A program made the position numbers and the translations under genes. Below are positions 36,856 to 50,000 of a stretch of 64,000 nt of DNA, piece after piece. Source of the stretch: Ectocarpus siliculosus (lineage: Eukaryota > Sar > Phaeophyceae > Ectocarpales > Ectocarpaceae). Location of the stretch: assembly GCA_000310025.1 (NCBI GenBank), contig FN649738.1:848064-912063 (forward strand), read 5' to 3'. The notes beneath the pieces are model-generated. The model was not told the origin of the DNA, searched no databases, and worked only from the letters and a program-made list of their open reading frames with translations. Position 1 is the first letter of the stretch. Each line of letters opens with the position of its first letter.

Positions 36856-39800
36856 TCAATTCCCTTCCTCACTACCGCCACTACTGCTAGAAGTATCGCT
36901 CCCTTCCTCCTCGAGCCCGCTCAGCGGGGGAGGAGGACCGCTGCCGGACTCGGCATCACCACCAACACCGCCGCCGCGGGACCCGTCGCCTTGTCGATCT
37001 CGTCTCCGGCCCTTCACCTTTGCCGCCAACCCCACCCGCTGCCCGTGTTCCAGTCGCAGCAGACGCTTGCCAGTCATCGAGCGCCAACGAGGGGCGAGGA
37101 TCTTCTGCTTCTGCCCCCCGTTTATGATAAACGCCTCTACTTGTCGGGCCTGTGTCGCGACCGTTTTCAAGAGATAGGTCGGCATCGGAAACGGCTCTAC
37201 TTCCTGTTTCCGAAAATAAATATAGCTGGTACAGTATACGTGTTAGACCTCATGAGTCCTGATGGACAATGAAACGACAGGATGCCTTGAAGGCTGGGCG
37301 ATATCGACAGGTATGGCGTTGCGACTTAGAGCAGTCGTGTACTCCGACAAAGAAGGATCGAAGTATCGACGTTCATCGTGATCGTCTCTTGGTGGTAGTC
37401 GCATCCTGGTTGGGGGTTGCATGTAGTACATAGAAAAATCGTGAAGTGCGGGCTATGGTCGACAGACAGGAAAACACGAAAAGTAGGAGACTTGAGCTGA
37501 AAAAACAACGCGCCCCCACTTTGACTGAGCCCAACCCACTTACAGTTACAGCAGCGCTTCGGAGAGGGAACGAATGGGGATGAGGGCAGACCTGAGACCT
37601 ATACAAACCAATTAGGAAACCGCCAGCCACGCTTTCGACGCACGCACCTCTTCTAGCACGCCGTGCGCCTTGGCCTCGCTCTTCGAAACCGCCGTGCTCG
37701 TGTCAAACACCCACCGGGGGCGAGGCTTCCTTGCCCTCACACCTGGGGTCCCCGCAGACGCAGCACCCTGTGGGGTGGGGAGGGACGCGTGCCAAAGGTT
37801 GCCTGGAAATAATTGCGCCCGCTTCTGTAGGCTGTAGAGAAATGAAATTACGCCATCCCGCTCTACCGAAACCGTAGGTAACTATCGTTGGTCCGGAGGA
37901 TCGCTGGCACCAAGAAACGTTGAGGATCGTGGATGCACGCCTACACAGTCCTCTCCTTCTTCTCTTGGAGTCGCTCCCATGGATAAGGCAACAGGCGACC
38001 AGTCATAGCACAACCTTGCACTCTTACCCCTTCCAAATGGTAAAGCTAGCTAGACCAAGGCGAACATGACATTCGAGGGGATTCGAGTTGGATCACGAAG
38101 GGCATCCGTGTCGACAGAGTCGCGCCTGACGTCAGGTGCTGATCGGGTATTCCCAACGCACACTTTTCTGACCCGAGTCTGTGGAACGAGACATTTGTAT
38201 TGACAGAGTCGCGTTTGTGGCAGGTGCTGATCCCGAAATCGTTTATCTCAACGCATACTTTCTGGTCTGGGTCGGTGGAAGAGAGTGGCTTCCGCAGCAG
38301 CAGGAGGGGTGAAACCTACCTCGACCTTGACCCAAATACCCGGGGAGACCTTCATGAGCCGAAGCCAGTCTCGTCGAGCCTTCCGGGCCTCCTCCGCCTT
38401 GTCCACCTTCATCAGCTCCAGGCTCAGCTCCTCCGTTTGCTTCATCTGTTGTAAGACGCGTGTTGCGCGAGGTGTGCGGGTTAAACTAGCATCTAACTGG
38501 TTGACCAAATGAAAGTACGCCAGTCTCTCACCCGCTGAAAACAGAAAGGGCCTCTTAAGGCCCGTGATCTGAGATCTCGTGAGGGGGCATCATGGGGGAG
38601 GGTGAGCTACTCTCCGGATTAAAGACAGAAACGTATGTGTGTGTGTGTTTTGAAATGGATCGCGTGTGTTATGTATGATTGCCTGGCCGCACACCCCTCC
38701 ATTCTCCATTTCTTGAGAAGTACTACTTGAAACAGGCAGCACGATGATGCGTGGAGCCGATCGATCCCACTCGTCCTTTTCGGTCGGCGCGGTAAACTGA
38801 ACAACAACGGCGAACGCTTTACCAGGAATCGCAAAGAAACTAGCCAACTCTCGCCCACAACCGCATAACCTTGCCGCCTTGCCAGTTGCTTCCGCAATTT
38901 CATCGAAGCGTTCGGCTAACCATTTGTCCAACTCTGCCTCACAACCACACCACTGCCTTGCCCGTTGCTTTCGCACTTTCGTCGACCCTTTGTCTAACTC
39001 TCCCTCACGACCACATCATCACTACTGCCTTGCCGGTGGCTTTCGCCATCTCCGTCGAAGCGTCCGCCGGCTTGCTCACCCGTTGCTTCTCCTGTATGAC
39101 GAACGCCCTGGCCTCCTTCTTCCTGGCGATGGCTGCCTGGATCTCCTTCAGGCGCCGAGAGCGGAGGTCGACCTTGCACTCCCGTCGCAGCAGAGCTCCT
39201 TCCCTCAGAAGAATCGTATTGATCTTGTTCTGTTTTGCCGTCGATGGTCGCCCCAAAGTACCAATCAGGAAGTACCAATCAGACAAAACGAACAAAACGG
39301 ACAACAACCCACAGGGGATAAAAGAAAAGGCGCGTGAAGTTGGCATCGGAAACGTCGCCAAGAAAAGTACGTGAGAGAAGAGGCAGCACACCGTTCATCG
39401 AAAGGACTTCTGTTTCGCAGAGCCAGTATCGCCGGGGTGCAGTCAACGACCACCATAGCGGGGGCCCCGCATCGTGCGTCGTAGAAAAGTACCACACCAC
39501 GCACCTGCACGTATCTCTCAATCTGCTTGACGGTTGTCACCGCAAGAGGATCCGCCTTGGGCAGGCGTACATGACTTCGGAAAACGGAATTACATACATG
39601 CAGACGAAGGACCAATATCAGGGCGTCGGAGAAATGGGTAAGACGAAGCGTTTCGGTACCTTCGAAGGCGATCTCGTAGCGAGAGTTGTCTTCTTTCCAA
39701 CCGTAGAACATGTGTGTCCGCGTCAGTTACAACCGGCGTGGGACACGTCTTTTCAGCAGCATACACGAAAGCGATGTAAAACAGCCTCAAGGCAAAAAAC

Positions 39801-42800
39801 CGTGGAGCGCCCGAGCCATTGCGGCCAAGAAAAATCAGACTCAGACAGGCAGGAAACAAGGCGAAAGAAACGAGTTCCAGAGGCGGCAATCGTGTCACGA
39901 AGAGATAGCAGCAGAAGAGCTCTGCCGTGGTTCTTTGAAATCCCCGGGGGGTTTTCCTGCACCTTCCTCCAGGGAGCTCCGGTCTTCGCTGCATGACGTC
40001 CGCGCCTGCTTCCACCAGCGCCACCACTGCCGGGAATATCCCGCTTCGGCAAGCCCAGGCCAGCGGGGTGTAGCCAGCCTTGTCGACGTGGTTGGGGTTC
40101 GCCCCTTGACCCAGCAGCCACTTTATCGCAGCTACCTGATCGCGCAGCACAGCAGGAAAGGAACCACGGCAGCAGTAGGTCGCCGGAGATTGGGCGAGAA
40201 TCGTCCAGATGCACCCGCGGAACACTTCTAGTCCGCCCCGTGTGATGTGCCGGGGGTCCAAGCCCGTACAGCCGGGTGACCCCTATGGTGGGTGCCCGTA
40301 AGAGTCCGGGTGAAGCGCTAGGCACACAACCGCACTGTAGAAGGCGCCTGACTGTAGTACAAAAGTCCCGCAAGTGTAGACCTGTTGCGCGTATGTATCT
40401 CACGGGGCGCACTACTCTCGAGAAAGGCACTTGCAACCCCCCAGGGGGGGAAACCATAAAAAGCAATCGCGTGCGGTTCGGTACCTGCTGGCGTTCCCAA
40501 GAGTCGTCGCCGTTCTTGCTCAGAGAGAGCTTGAACGCGCACGTGTACGAGAGCGGCGTGAGGCCCAGCGCGTTCGTGATGCCCGGGTCGCCCCCGGCCC
40601 GCTTGAGCATCTTGAGCAGCTCCACGTTGCCGAACCTGCGGCCGTCCCGACCGAGAGACGCAAAACCGTCGGAAAAAATAATTCCCGCCCAAGACACGCC
40701 GCAAAAAATAATATTAAAAGAGAGCAGGAGCGACGGGACAACGGCCTCTTCCGGCAACAGTACTGAACAATGAATCGTGCTGCGTGTAAGTTCGCTTGGA
40801 GATAATGTTGAGGTCTGAGGCTCGCGCTTTTGCCTCAAAAGAGGCGCGGTAGCGATAGCCTGGCGACACGGCTTATTCGCGTCTATCTACCAGCATCACC
40901 CAAGAGAGACGCCCGCCCTGGGTGTACTGCCCCAGGTTGCTTAAGATACCACACACCCCGGACCGGGAGTCAAAGCTCGACTTCTCCACGACGACGAGGG
41001 AGCAAGAATCAAACGACCAACACGTTTTCACAAAGCTCTCGACGAGACGGTTTCGACGCCGCCATTTTTCGGCACCGTCACTGGCTCTGCTGCATCGTGC
41101 GGTATAGCCGTCAAAATCCGCCGGTTTCTCGGGCATGTACCGTGGGCAAGGGGTCGTGCGGCATACCCGTGAGCGACGGCATCACACCTGGCGGCGAAGT
41201 GGATCGGGGTGAGCCCCTGGTCTTCTCGGTGTCCAAGGTTGGGGTTAGCTCCGTTCCGAAGGAGCTCGTCGACATCTCTGCGTCGTCACCATCATCGTGT
41301 CGTGTGCGGAGGAGAATAGTTCCAACACACGGGACAGTCGTTACCATCATCGTGTCATGGTACGCAGGAAAGACAAAAACAAACACAGAAGTGACGGTTA
41401 TGATACCTCTCTCTCACGCACACACTCGAGACAATCCCTTGTGGCCAGGTGTCTGAAGCTAGAGCGTCCCTCTACTGGCAAGGAGTGGGATTTTCGGCAA
41501 CGAAAGACGTTTCTTCGAAAACATTTCGAACCTCGATATCAGAGCCGGCGTACCCAGTTCTTTACCCACACCCTTCCAGATGCAGAGAAAACCGAATCTG
41601 GAGAACCGACCCGCGGGGCATAGGGAATGTCGGCAACTAGAAAATGAGCACTGTTTTAGGATCCGAAACAAAGAGGATGACAAAGAGGATGTTGGAGCTA
41701 CGCAGTCCCCGTTTGTGGCTTCGCGTAACTTCTGCCGGGTACCTATCCGTTTAGCGTGGTTTGCTCTACGCAAGGACAATGACGCGGTATACTAGCATGG
41801 AAGTCTTTCTGAACGCTCAGAAGACAGCAGTACTGTCAAGCACGATGTTTGGAGGAGAGATAGGAATATCATTGAAGGTGGTGTAAAAAGGAATGCGTGG
41901 TTATAACAAAACATGTACCTTGGTCGGCGAAGTGGAGACGGTGTACACATGGAACATTCTACCGCCATATCGGACATCCCATCACACAAAATACTGCGCT
42001 TCGTGTACGCAATGGCATGGCACCAAAAAAGCCCCCGGACACGCACATTAGGTCTGCCCCCATCCGGTCGCACTCTCTAGGCAAGTCGCCCCCGTACTCC
42101 GAGTAGTAGGGTGGCCCGTAACCCGACTTTCTGGTCCTGTAGTCGTCGACCCAGTCTGTGACCGCTCCGAACGGCGACTTGCTCCTTGGGATCGTCGTCG
42201 TCGGTGTCGCCACGATCAACGGGATGATGTGTTTAGCTCGATACCTTCACTAACGCAGTGCTGGTTGAGGCGTGATCAATAACACAGAAGGCTCTCCATT
42301 CGTGGGCGTAAGGAAAATGCTGCGGAGTGGCCCGCGGTAAGACGCAGCACCCGAAACACACACGGGGCCGGTGAGGATAGCCACATGGTTACGGGCAGCC
42401 CCGGCAAGCACTGGTTGCGCGGCTGCGTCGTTTACCGTACACATGATACTATCCCGGGTGATCATTTTTTGGGGCCCAAAAAAAGTATCAATGAGTGTGG
42501 TATGTGATGGAGGTGGTATGATATCTTCGGTGACCCTACTACGTGATCTGAGAGTATTTAACCATGTTTCGGGCTCATGTAGAGCCGCGCAAATAGGAGA
42601 ATCACCAGGTTAGTTTGTGGGGGGCGGGATTTTGTGTGGAATACGGAGACCCCCAGGGGATAAATACCAAGACTATTATTTCTAGAAGATTGTAGCAGTT
42701 TGTTGCTGTACTTAAATAACTCAATGCCAAAGGGCCCTCTGTCGTGAGTGGATGGTTGTGCTCAAGCCGCGAGGCAAGCGTAACTGCCAGGGAAAACAAA

Positions 42801-43621
42801 AAACAGGCCCGCACAAAGCATTGTGACGCTTGCCAGAAACTTCTCCAAGAGCAAATCAATTGTTGTGGCAAACTCTATGCCACTGCTCCATCGTAGATCG
42901 TGACCAGCACCTCTTTTTGGTAGCCGCCACCGAATCGTCAGCCCAGAACTCATCGAAGTTATCATCGGAGTCTTGAGAGAGGCGTGGCGAGTCACTTCCC
43001 CCGCCCTCGATGCCGTCATGTCCATTAGCGGAAGCTTGCGACTGGCGCCTCGAACTTCTTTGTCCTTGTTCCCTATCAACGTTAGCAATGCGCCAGCTTA
43101 CAATCAGCGCGTTTGTCGCGTGCATATACTTACGTGCAGGGTGGCCGAGCGCGGACATTTAGGCCACCGCATGACAGTCCAGTGATGCGGGATACTTCTG
43201 ACGTAGGTCGTGCTACAGAGCAAACAATTCAATCTCCACTTTGCGTCTGAGCTACTAAAGTTGTTTCCAGAACCTTGGCATGCCCCCCACGGGCCAGTCA
43301 TTGCCAGGGGTTGTCCCTCGCCGGTAGCTCACTACAACCAAGGTTCGCTCAACAAAGAACAGCGTATGCGCATGCATGTTGTGGCATGCTGGGATCGAAC
43401 ATCAGCGAATATGCATAACAGCTGTCACCTTGCCTCGCCTTCAAAGTTATCGCGGACAAATGCACTCTTGCGATACCACCCAATGTACTAGCATCAAAGT
43501 GTGGATTCTCCGTGCGCACGGTGATCTCCTACCTCTGACTGCTGCCAGCGATGCTGGGCAAGGCAAGTTGCGTTTCGGGCGCATGTTGAATCACCCCGCC
43601 TTGTTCCGCGGCAGCATCCAT
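36856..43621 (-). CDS. Ankyrin-repeat protein with charged C-terminal region
   Basis: Exons (minus): 43621-43533, 43072-42911, 42244-42047, 41277-41188, 40635-40485, 40135-39963, then an unresolved part, 39229-39026, 38445-38320, 37767-37648, 37149-36856 (stop). Phases fit at each resolved junction. An acidic N-terminus (DSDDNFDEFWADDS) and a YYSEYGG segment precede at least three ankyrin units: DVDELLRNGANPN...GLTPIHFAAR, FGNVELLKMLKRAGGDPG...GLTPLSYTC and VAAIKWLLGQGANPNHVDKA...TPLAWACRSG. Ankyrin repeats mediate protein-protein binding. The C-terminal half has charged helices (LKEIQAAIARKKEARAFVIQ; MKQTEELSLELMKVDKAEEA) that may form coiled coils, then a basic stretch and an acidic Ser/Gly tail ending SSGGSEEGN. 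One or two exons between 39962 and 39230 remain unplaced (candidates near 39660-39720 and 39400-39500). The specific partner is unknown. Confidence 0.87.
38105..38285. repeat. Diverged ~90 bp tandem duplication in ankyrin gene intron
   Basis: 'gacagagtcgcgcctgacgt' to 'cgagtctgtggaacgag' is followed by a second copy from 'gacagagtcgcgtttgtggc' to 'gggtcggtggaagag', about 80% alike by eye. Confidence 0.75.
38870..39065. repeat. Two decayed intronic copies of an ankyrin-gene exon end
   Basis: The exon end at 39026-39065 (encoding ASTEMAKATGKA) has two related copies in the adjoining intron: 38876-38920 ('gccttgccagttgcttccgc', would read FDEIAEATGKA) and 38954-38995 ('gccttgcccgttgctttcgc'). 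Each keeps a sequence like the donor region (ggcaaggc then agt or ggc). Confidence 0.7.
40925..41110. mobile_element. TIR element copy F, right end decayed
   Basis: The left arm 'ccaggttgcttaagatacca' then 'cacaccccggaccgggagtcaaagctcga' and the internal 'cacaaagctctcgacgagac' match the family. The right arm is not clearly recognisable. In the ankyrin gene intron between 41188 and 40635. Confidence 0.7.
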
Positions 43622-44028
43622 TTGCTGACAGCGTTGCTCTCTTTGCGGAGGAGCCCTCCGACATAATCCTACCAAGCTCTGTTATCGTCGTTCCACTGGA
43701 AAGCAAAAGCGCCGCCCTCTCGCCTCTCCATCGCTCTCTGACCGACTGCCCACATGAACACGACTGCTGCTGTAAGCTGTACGCTACCTGGCATGATCTC
43801 ATGATCTCCTACGAAAAAATATGGGAGATTGCGGTGGAATAGCCAGTTTGATATTGCGGTGCCCCTTCCCAGTTGCGTTCCCCCGTGAGTGCTGCACTTG
43901 CTGTTATGGCATTGCATAACACCACACTCCACCTCGCTGTCTCTCACTGGCGTTTTTCCCAACGCACGACAGACGCGCAAGTTTGGTTGTGAAACCTTAG
44001 CCGAGCTTTACACGCAGGCGTTGCAGCC
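43622..44028. promoter_or_regulatory. Probable bidirectional promoter
   Basis: Only 407 bases separate the start codons of the ankyrin gene (minus) and the DUF3727-like gene (plus), so both promoters and 5' UTRs must fit here unless either gene has an extra upstream exon. I could not identify a TATA box or other specific site. Confidence 0.5.
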
Positions 44029-47000
44029 ATGCCGGCAATGTTGCGATCACGGTCAAGAAGGGACATGACGCCTCATCTGCGGACAGCGCTGGCTTTGCTC
44101 CTGCTTGCGTCCGTGGCTCACACTAGCCACAGCTTCTTCTTCTCCCCAAGCGCACATCCGCCCAGCGCACCACCCGCTTTCTCTTGTCGATCGCGTCTCG
44201 GTGGGCCGGGGCTGGAGAGACGAAGAGCCGGTGGTGCTGCATTTTTGCCGTTCATGGCAGCTGGGGAAGGCATGGGTGGCGGGCTGAGCGGCGTGAAGGG
44301 GGCAGGGCGCGGGGGCGGCGGCAAGGGGAAGGGCAAGGGCAAGAAGAAGAAGAAGAAGGGCTCCAAGCAGGGGACTCTGATCGCAGGGCCGCCGCGGCTG
44401 GAAACGGTGCCGGAGGATAAGCTAGATCAGGCGTATGTGTTTCGGCAAGAGCGACCGGGACAGTGAGTTTGTTGTTGAACACGTGGAAACATGATGAGGT
44501 TGACGTTGACGCTCTGACAGGTTGCTGTTAACGTGCCACACACCAACCTCTCTTGCCCCCCTCTTGTCGAAGCAACCGCCAACAGTTCCAACAGAGCCCT
44601 CGACACAGTTGTCCTGAGTTGCTGGGTTGTTGGGGTGCTCGCCTAGAAGAAAACAGTGCGCATCTCGTGCCACAGCCATCAGTGCGACGCTGAGGCGGCC
44701 TTGGCTGCTGCTGTCAGTAGGCGAATCTGCGTACTGCTGCTGCAGGTGCTTCCCAATCTGCGCAGCAAATAGAATGATGTGCCTCGTCACAGAGTTTACC
44801 GCCGAGTAGGTGCGCGTCTGGTTCAAATCCATTTTTACCTGGAGGACACCGTGGCGTGGTTATCTTTTCGAACGGCACATTGCACAGCTGCCGTGCTAAA
44901 TTGAAATTTACTCCCCGTCTCTGGTATTTTGGCGCAAAGACCGTGCTTTGGGTGTTCCATGTCTCCGCAACAGATTACCCCAAACAGAAACCGCCTTACA
45001 GCAGCAATACATAGTTCAAATCCCTTCACATCACGTTTAGTCCGGTACACAAGATGGCCACCAAACTGTCTTGTTGTGCTTGTTGCCGACAGGGGAGATG
45101 TCGCTAATATGATGTACCGTAGGATAGGTTGCATAAGATATCACACCCCCTGTACCGAATTTCAAAACCTCTATGGTATTGTTTCCACGACGAAGACGAC
45201 GCCGAAAATCAAACGATACATTTTCGGAAATTTCTCGACGAGACAGTTCCAACGCCGCCATTTCCGACACCGCCACTCCTTCTGTTGTGGAGTAATCGAG
45301 CTTTGGAAATCGGTCCAGGGGGTGTGATATCTTACGCAACCTACTGGTATGACACCATGCATTCTTTGCTGTTTTATCCCTGGGCTCTTTTCTGTTGATG
45401 AGGGATTAATTCGTTGCGTTCCCAAAGGACCGGTTGGGCCCCCGCTTTCCCGCACCTGTTGCCCAGCTGCTTATGTGTCTGTGTACTTGCAGCGCCACCC
45501 TTACCGTGAAACTGTTGCTGTCTTCCCTCGGCAACATGTATCATCCTCTTCCTTTCGTACCGCAGAAGTGGTTCCGGTATAACGCCGGTCCGATAATGCC
45601 GGTTTCCCTGAATAATGCCGGTGAAATCGTCTGGCACAGATGGAATATTCAAGTTGTTTCATACTCTGAATAATGCCGGTCGCCCGCAATAGTGCCGCTG
45701 CTATCAGCTGGATCGCACCGGCATAATGCCGGGGGAATTACACCGTGGTACAACACACAACACCAGTACATATTTCGCTTGCCCGCGGGTACTGATACCG
45801 ACCCACGCCTTTCTGCCCCCCCAACTCTCGCGGAAAGCAGGACGCCGCGCGTGATCGAGTGCTACGCGGATAGATTTGCGGTAGTGGGCGGGCGGCGGTA
45901 TATGATCGGGCACCCGTGCGACTGGGCGGTGTCGGTGTGCACCCCCAAGGACGAGGGTAACGTGGAAGCGGTGCCCCTAGACTCGGAGCTGATGGAGGAG
46001 CTGCTGCCGGGTTTGCAGGTGTGTTTCTGCATTTGTGTTTTTTTTTTTGTTGGCATCGACCGCGCTAACCGGCTGACCAATGACAGGACGTCAGTCGCAG
46101 TGCGGTTGAAGCACAATGTGCTTCTAAAGGCCTCGATGTGGGACCCCGTGAGGGGTCGTCATGGGAGAGGCTATGCTACTCTCCGGATTTGTGTTTGTGT
46201 GTGTTTTCGTTGTTATCATCGACCGCGCAACCGGCTCACCAATGGAATCTTGTAGCGGGTGTTGTGTGTTTGTGTGCGTCCAAAAAAGCGCTTGCGTGCT
46301 TGTTGGTCTGTCCCCTAAGGTGTGGGAGGGGTCGCCGTGCTCTCACGGGCTTCCGGTTGTGTGTTATGTGGTATGACCGGTGTGGGTCCTGCTTGTGTGG
46401 CCTTGTCACGGATCAGAGGTGGTATGGCTCGGCGTTAGGCACCGCGTCGTCACGATCGCCGGCAGCGTCGTGGGCTACGAACGAATAGAATCATCACGCG
46501 TATCAACGATCAAGGGTAAGGGTTGTGTTTGTCCTTGGCATATGGTACCTCTAGTTTCGCCATCGCCCAACTTTCTCTCTGTCAAAAAAAGTAAAAGTGT
46601 GTACTGTTTTGCATCTCGGTTCTGAAGGTCCATTTTGTTGACCCTCCTCATCCGGGTGCTCAAATGGACTTCCCTTGAACGTGCAATCGTCTCCTCTGAT
46701 GAAAAAATGGTGCCCTGCAAAATGAAATAAGAATGGGGGTCGTCTAATGTCAAGGAATCTTGCCCGCCTCGTTTTGAGAGAACAAAACTGGAGAAAAACA
46801 ACTTTGTCGTGGACGACGGTCGCGGAGCAACGGAGCGCTCGTGTTTAATAGGGTATCAGATGAACTAATACTTTTGCTGGAATGCTGGAACATTTCAGGT
46901 TCCGCCATGCATCGCGAGTTCTTCCATGGACGCCGTACGGCTGCACCCTTTCTTGCTTCTTCCGGTTCTTGTTGTTGTTGTTTTCCAACGATTGGGAGTA

Positions 47001-50000
47001 GGCCTCACGTAGGATTGGATTTTCGTTTGCGGCTGTCGGAGGCGTAGTTTGTGCTCGCTAGCGATGACCACGGGATCTAGTCTCTTTCGGGGGTTGGACC
47101 AGCAGGGAACATTAGCGGTTCCGAGTCGCACGGGGTCGCTACGGTCCTCAAGACTTTCAATAATAAACAAGAGCGACAACCTGGTGTGAAGGCGGGCGTT
47201 CTGGCGTCGACTCGTGTTGCAGCTGTGCAGCAGCCCCGCTTCCCTTCGTTGCCTTGAAAACTTTTGTGCGTGGAACGCTCAAGCCCGGCCGCCGTTGCGG
47301 TGTAGTCTACATGTCAAGACTTTGCGCGGAATACATACGTGTATGAGCGCTACGGCCGGCAGTTACGCAATGTCCATTTTGGGTCGAGGCTCAGATTCAT
47401 TCGTGTTCCGTTGCTACCGTCCGTGGAGGACAGGCTGCCATATGTATGGTACACTGTAGGACTTCCACCGCTGAGGTGATTATCTTTTTTGGATATGCTT
47501 GTTTTTCTTGACACTATCGGAGGCCGCATTTTCTTAACTGGTTTCTCCCCCCAACCACGTCTTCGCTCTTGCGCCGCTTCTTCCCCCGCCCGCCATGTGT
47601 TCGCTGTTCGCTGCAGAGGGAGCTCGAAGCGGAAGATGTCCACTTGTTCGTGACCCCGATTACGCTCACCCTCCAGGTAACTGTTGTGCCGTTCGTTGGA
47701 TGTGTAGCAGCAATACATGAGCTTTCTCTCTCTCGACGAGATGTTGCCACCGCTGCCATGCACCTGCCCTAACGCGGGAACATTGCGTTTTCGAACGACC
47801 CCATGTGGCTGCTCGTGCACCTTAAGGTACTTTCTCGTCTTTAGACCGCATATCTAACATTTACAGTTCTCTAAACAATATTATTGGAGACTTTTTCACT
47901 GCTCTTATGACAAGTACCACCATCGCAGTGTGTCACTGATTCGTTTCGTTTTTTTGAACATCCGGGACGGGGAGTGTTCACGCGTTTGCCGACCTTCGAA
48001 TGCGAAGACACCTCACAAATGTAGTACAGTTGGAGCTGGGCATGCATTACTTGCCTTCGAATGCAGAGATGCCTCGTAAACGTAGCACAGGCAGTTTGGA
48101 GCTGGACACGTGGCGCCATTATAACTACTACTGTGCCGCCATGGCCGTGCCCCCAACAGGGCGATTTCCTGGATGATGATGAAGAGGAGGAGGAGGACGA
48201 GGAGGAAGAGGAGGACGAGGAGGACGAGGAGGAGATGGAGTACAGTAGCAATAAGGGCACCGCTTTTATCGGGGACGAGGAGATCGAGTACGAGGTGAGC
48301 GACTACCGCAGGTGACGCAAGATACCACACCCCCCGGACGGATTTCCAAAGCTCGATTTCTCCACAGCGACGGCGCCGAAAACGGCGTGAGCCGTTGGAG
48401 CGGTCTCGTCGATAGCTCTCCGAAAACGTGTCGTTCCATTTATGGATCGTGGAGTAATGGAGCTTTGAATATCGGTCCGGGGGGTGTGATATCTTGCGTC
48501 ATTTGTCGATTTTTTGGGCTCGAGAGGAGGCCACGGATGTAGCCGCTGCTGCGCACATAGGCTCATCGTTGAATCGATCGCTCGCCAGACCGGCCGCTTT
48601 TCGCTACACCACGGAACCATCCTTGCCGTGTGCGAAAAACCGTACGGTGAATGTCGACTGGTTGCTAGACCGGAAATTTGTCTTGCTGAATATGTTTTCT
48701 CCACACTGAAAAAATGAGAGAGAGACACGCACACTTTGGACCGACTTTGTGGACTCGACTCTCCAAGCGCGGCCGCCCCCGTCCTGCCGGAATTTCTCGG
48801 CACACGCTCGAGATTGTTTCAAGGACTTGGGTATGCATGCATCATTTCTGTAGAGCACCTCCGGTATCCGGTCTTGTTGAGCAAAAAGGGTTGCTTGGGG
48901 AGAACTGGCTGTCGTGTGTGTGTGTGGGGGCACATCGGTTTGGATGGCTGACCAATGTACTGGAGTTTTTCTCGCGTTATTGTTGTTTCCATCTTCATTG
49001 CATACTCTCCTATCGTTCCGTCGAGAAACCTTGCTTGCTGTTTACGCGTGTATTGTTTGTGATGCTTGAAAATCTTCGCGCCTTCGTGTGTGTGTTTGTG
49101 TGTTGTGTTACAGAATCACAATGATCCCCTCTCTGTCCACAGATAAAAAGCTCCTAGGATAAAGTTGTTCACGTGTCCTGCACGACCTAACCATGTTTCT
49201 ACTATTCTCCGGGCATCCTTTGCTTCTGTTGTTCTTCGAAAACAGGTTTTGGAAGAAGGGGACGGTTCTTACCCTACCGAGGAGGAAGAGGAGGAGGAGG
49301 ACGTCAGGGTCCCCACGGACATAACCGCCGAGGGGGTAGAGCTAATCGCCTCCTACTGGTGAGTTGTGCTTGGTAGCCACTGGAAGCTCTTGCTGATCGT
49401 TTGATGGCCTATTTATTATTTGTGCAGTGTGGAATATAGGCCCCTTGATTGAGGGTACTACTGTAGTACCATCGTCCCCGAAATCTGTCGAGGACATTTC
49501 CCTCTTTTCACGTTGACGCGTGTAACCACAAGCGTAAATTTATTAGGATAAATATTTATAGTGTTTTTTGCAGGGCCCGTCGATCGAAACACACGCGTGA
49601 GATGGCTTTTTGTTGGTGAAAAAAATGTTGTTTAGATACCCCCGGGAAAAGGTCGTGTGAGTTAATGAAGGCAAGCACCGCAGGAGGAAAATGTGGAGAA
49701 ATCCTCCTGAGTGACCCCGGGCGGTGCATCAAACGTATACGGAAAGGTGCAGACTGCTGTCGAAAATAGATGGGACGGAAAAAGAAAAAAACATTGATCC
49801 GCCCCACCGGCATTTTGCACTTCCGAAATTGCAATGGAGTCGATGTGTTAGCGTCTCTGTAAGCACGTCCAGTGTATGCCGTGCCGCAAAAACGCGATAT
49901 GTATGCATCGCCCATGTCTTGTTTTCATTCATGTTGGCCTGGCTGCTGCTGGCCTGCCCGCTCTCGCCCCGATACCGTGCGTTTTATTGGTGCCTGCGTG

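Noticed and set aside
48061-48315. Single-exon acidic protein starting at 48061
   Set aside because: The Asp/Glu run is an internal exon (48160-48294) of the DUF3727-like gene; the upstream part is intron.
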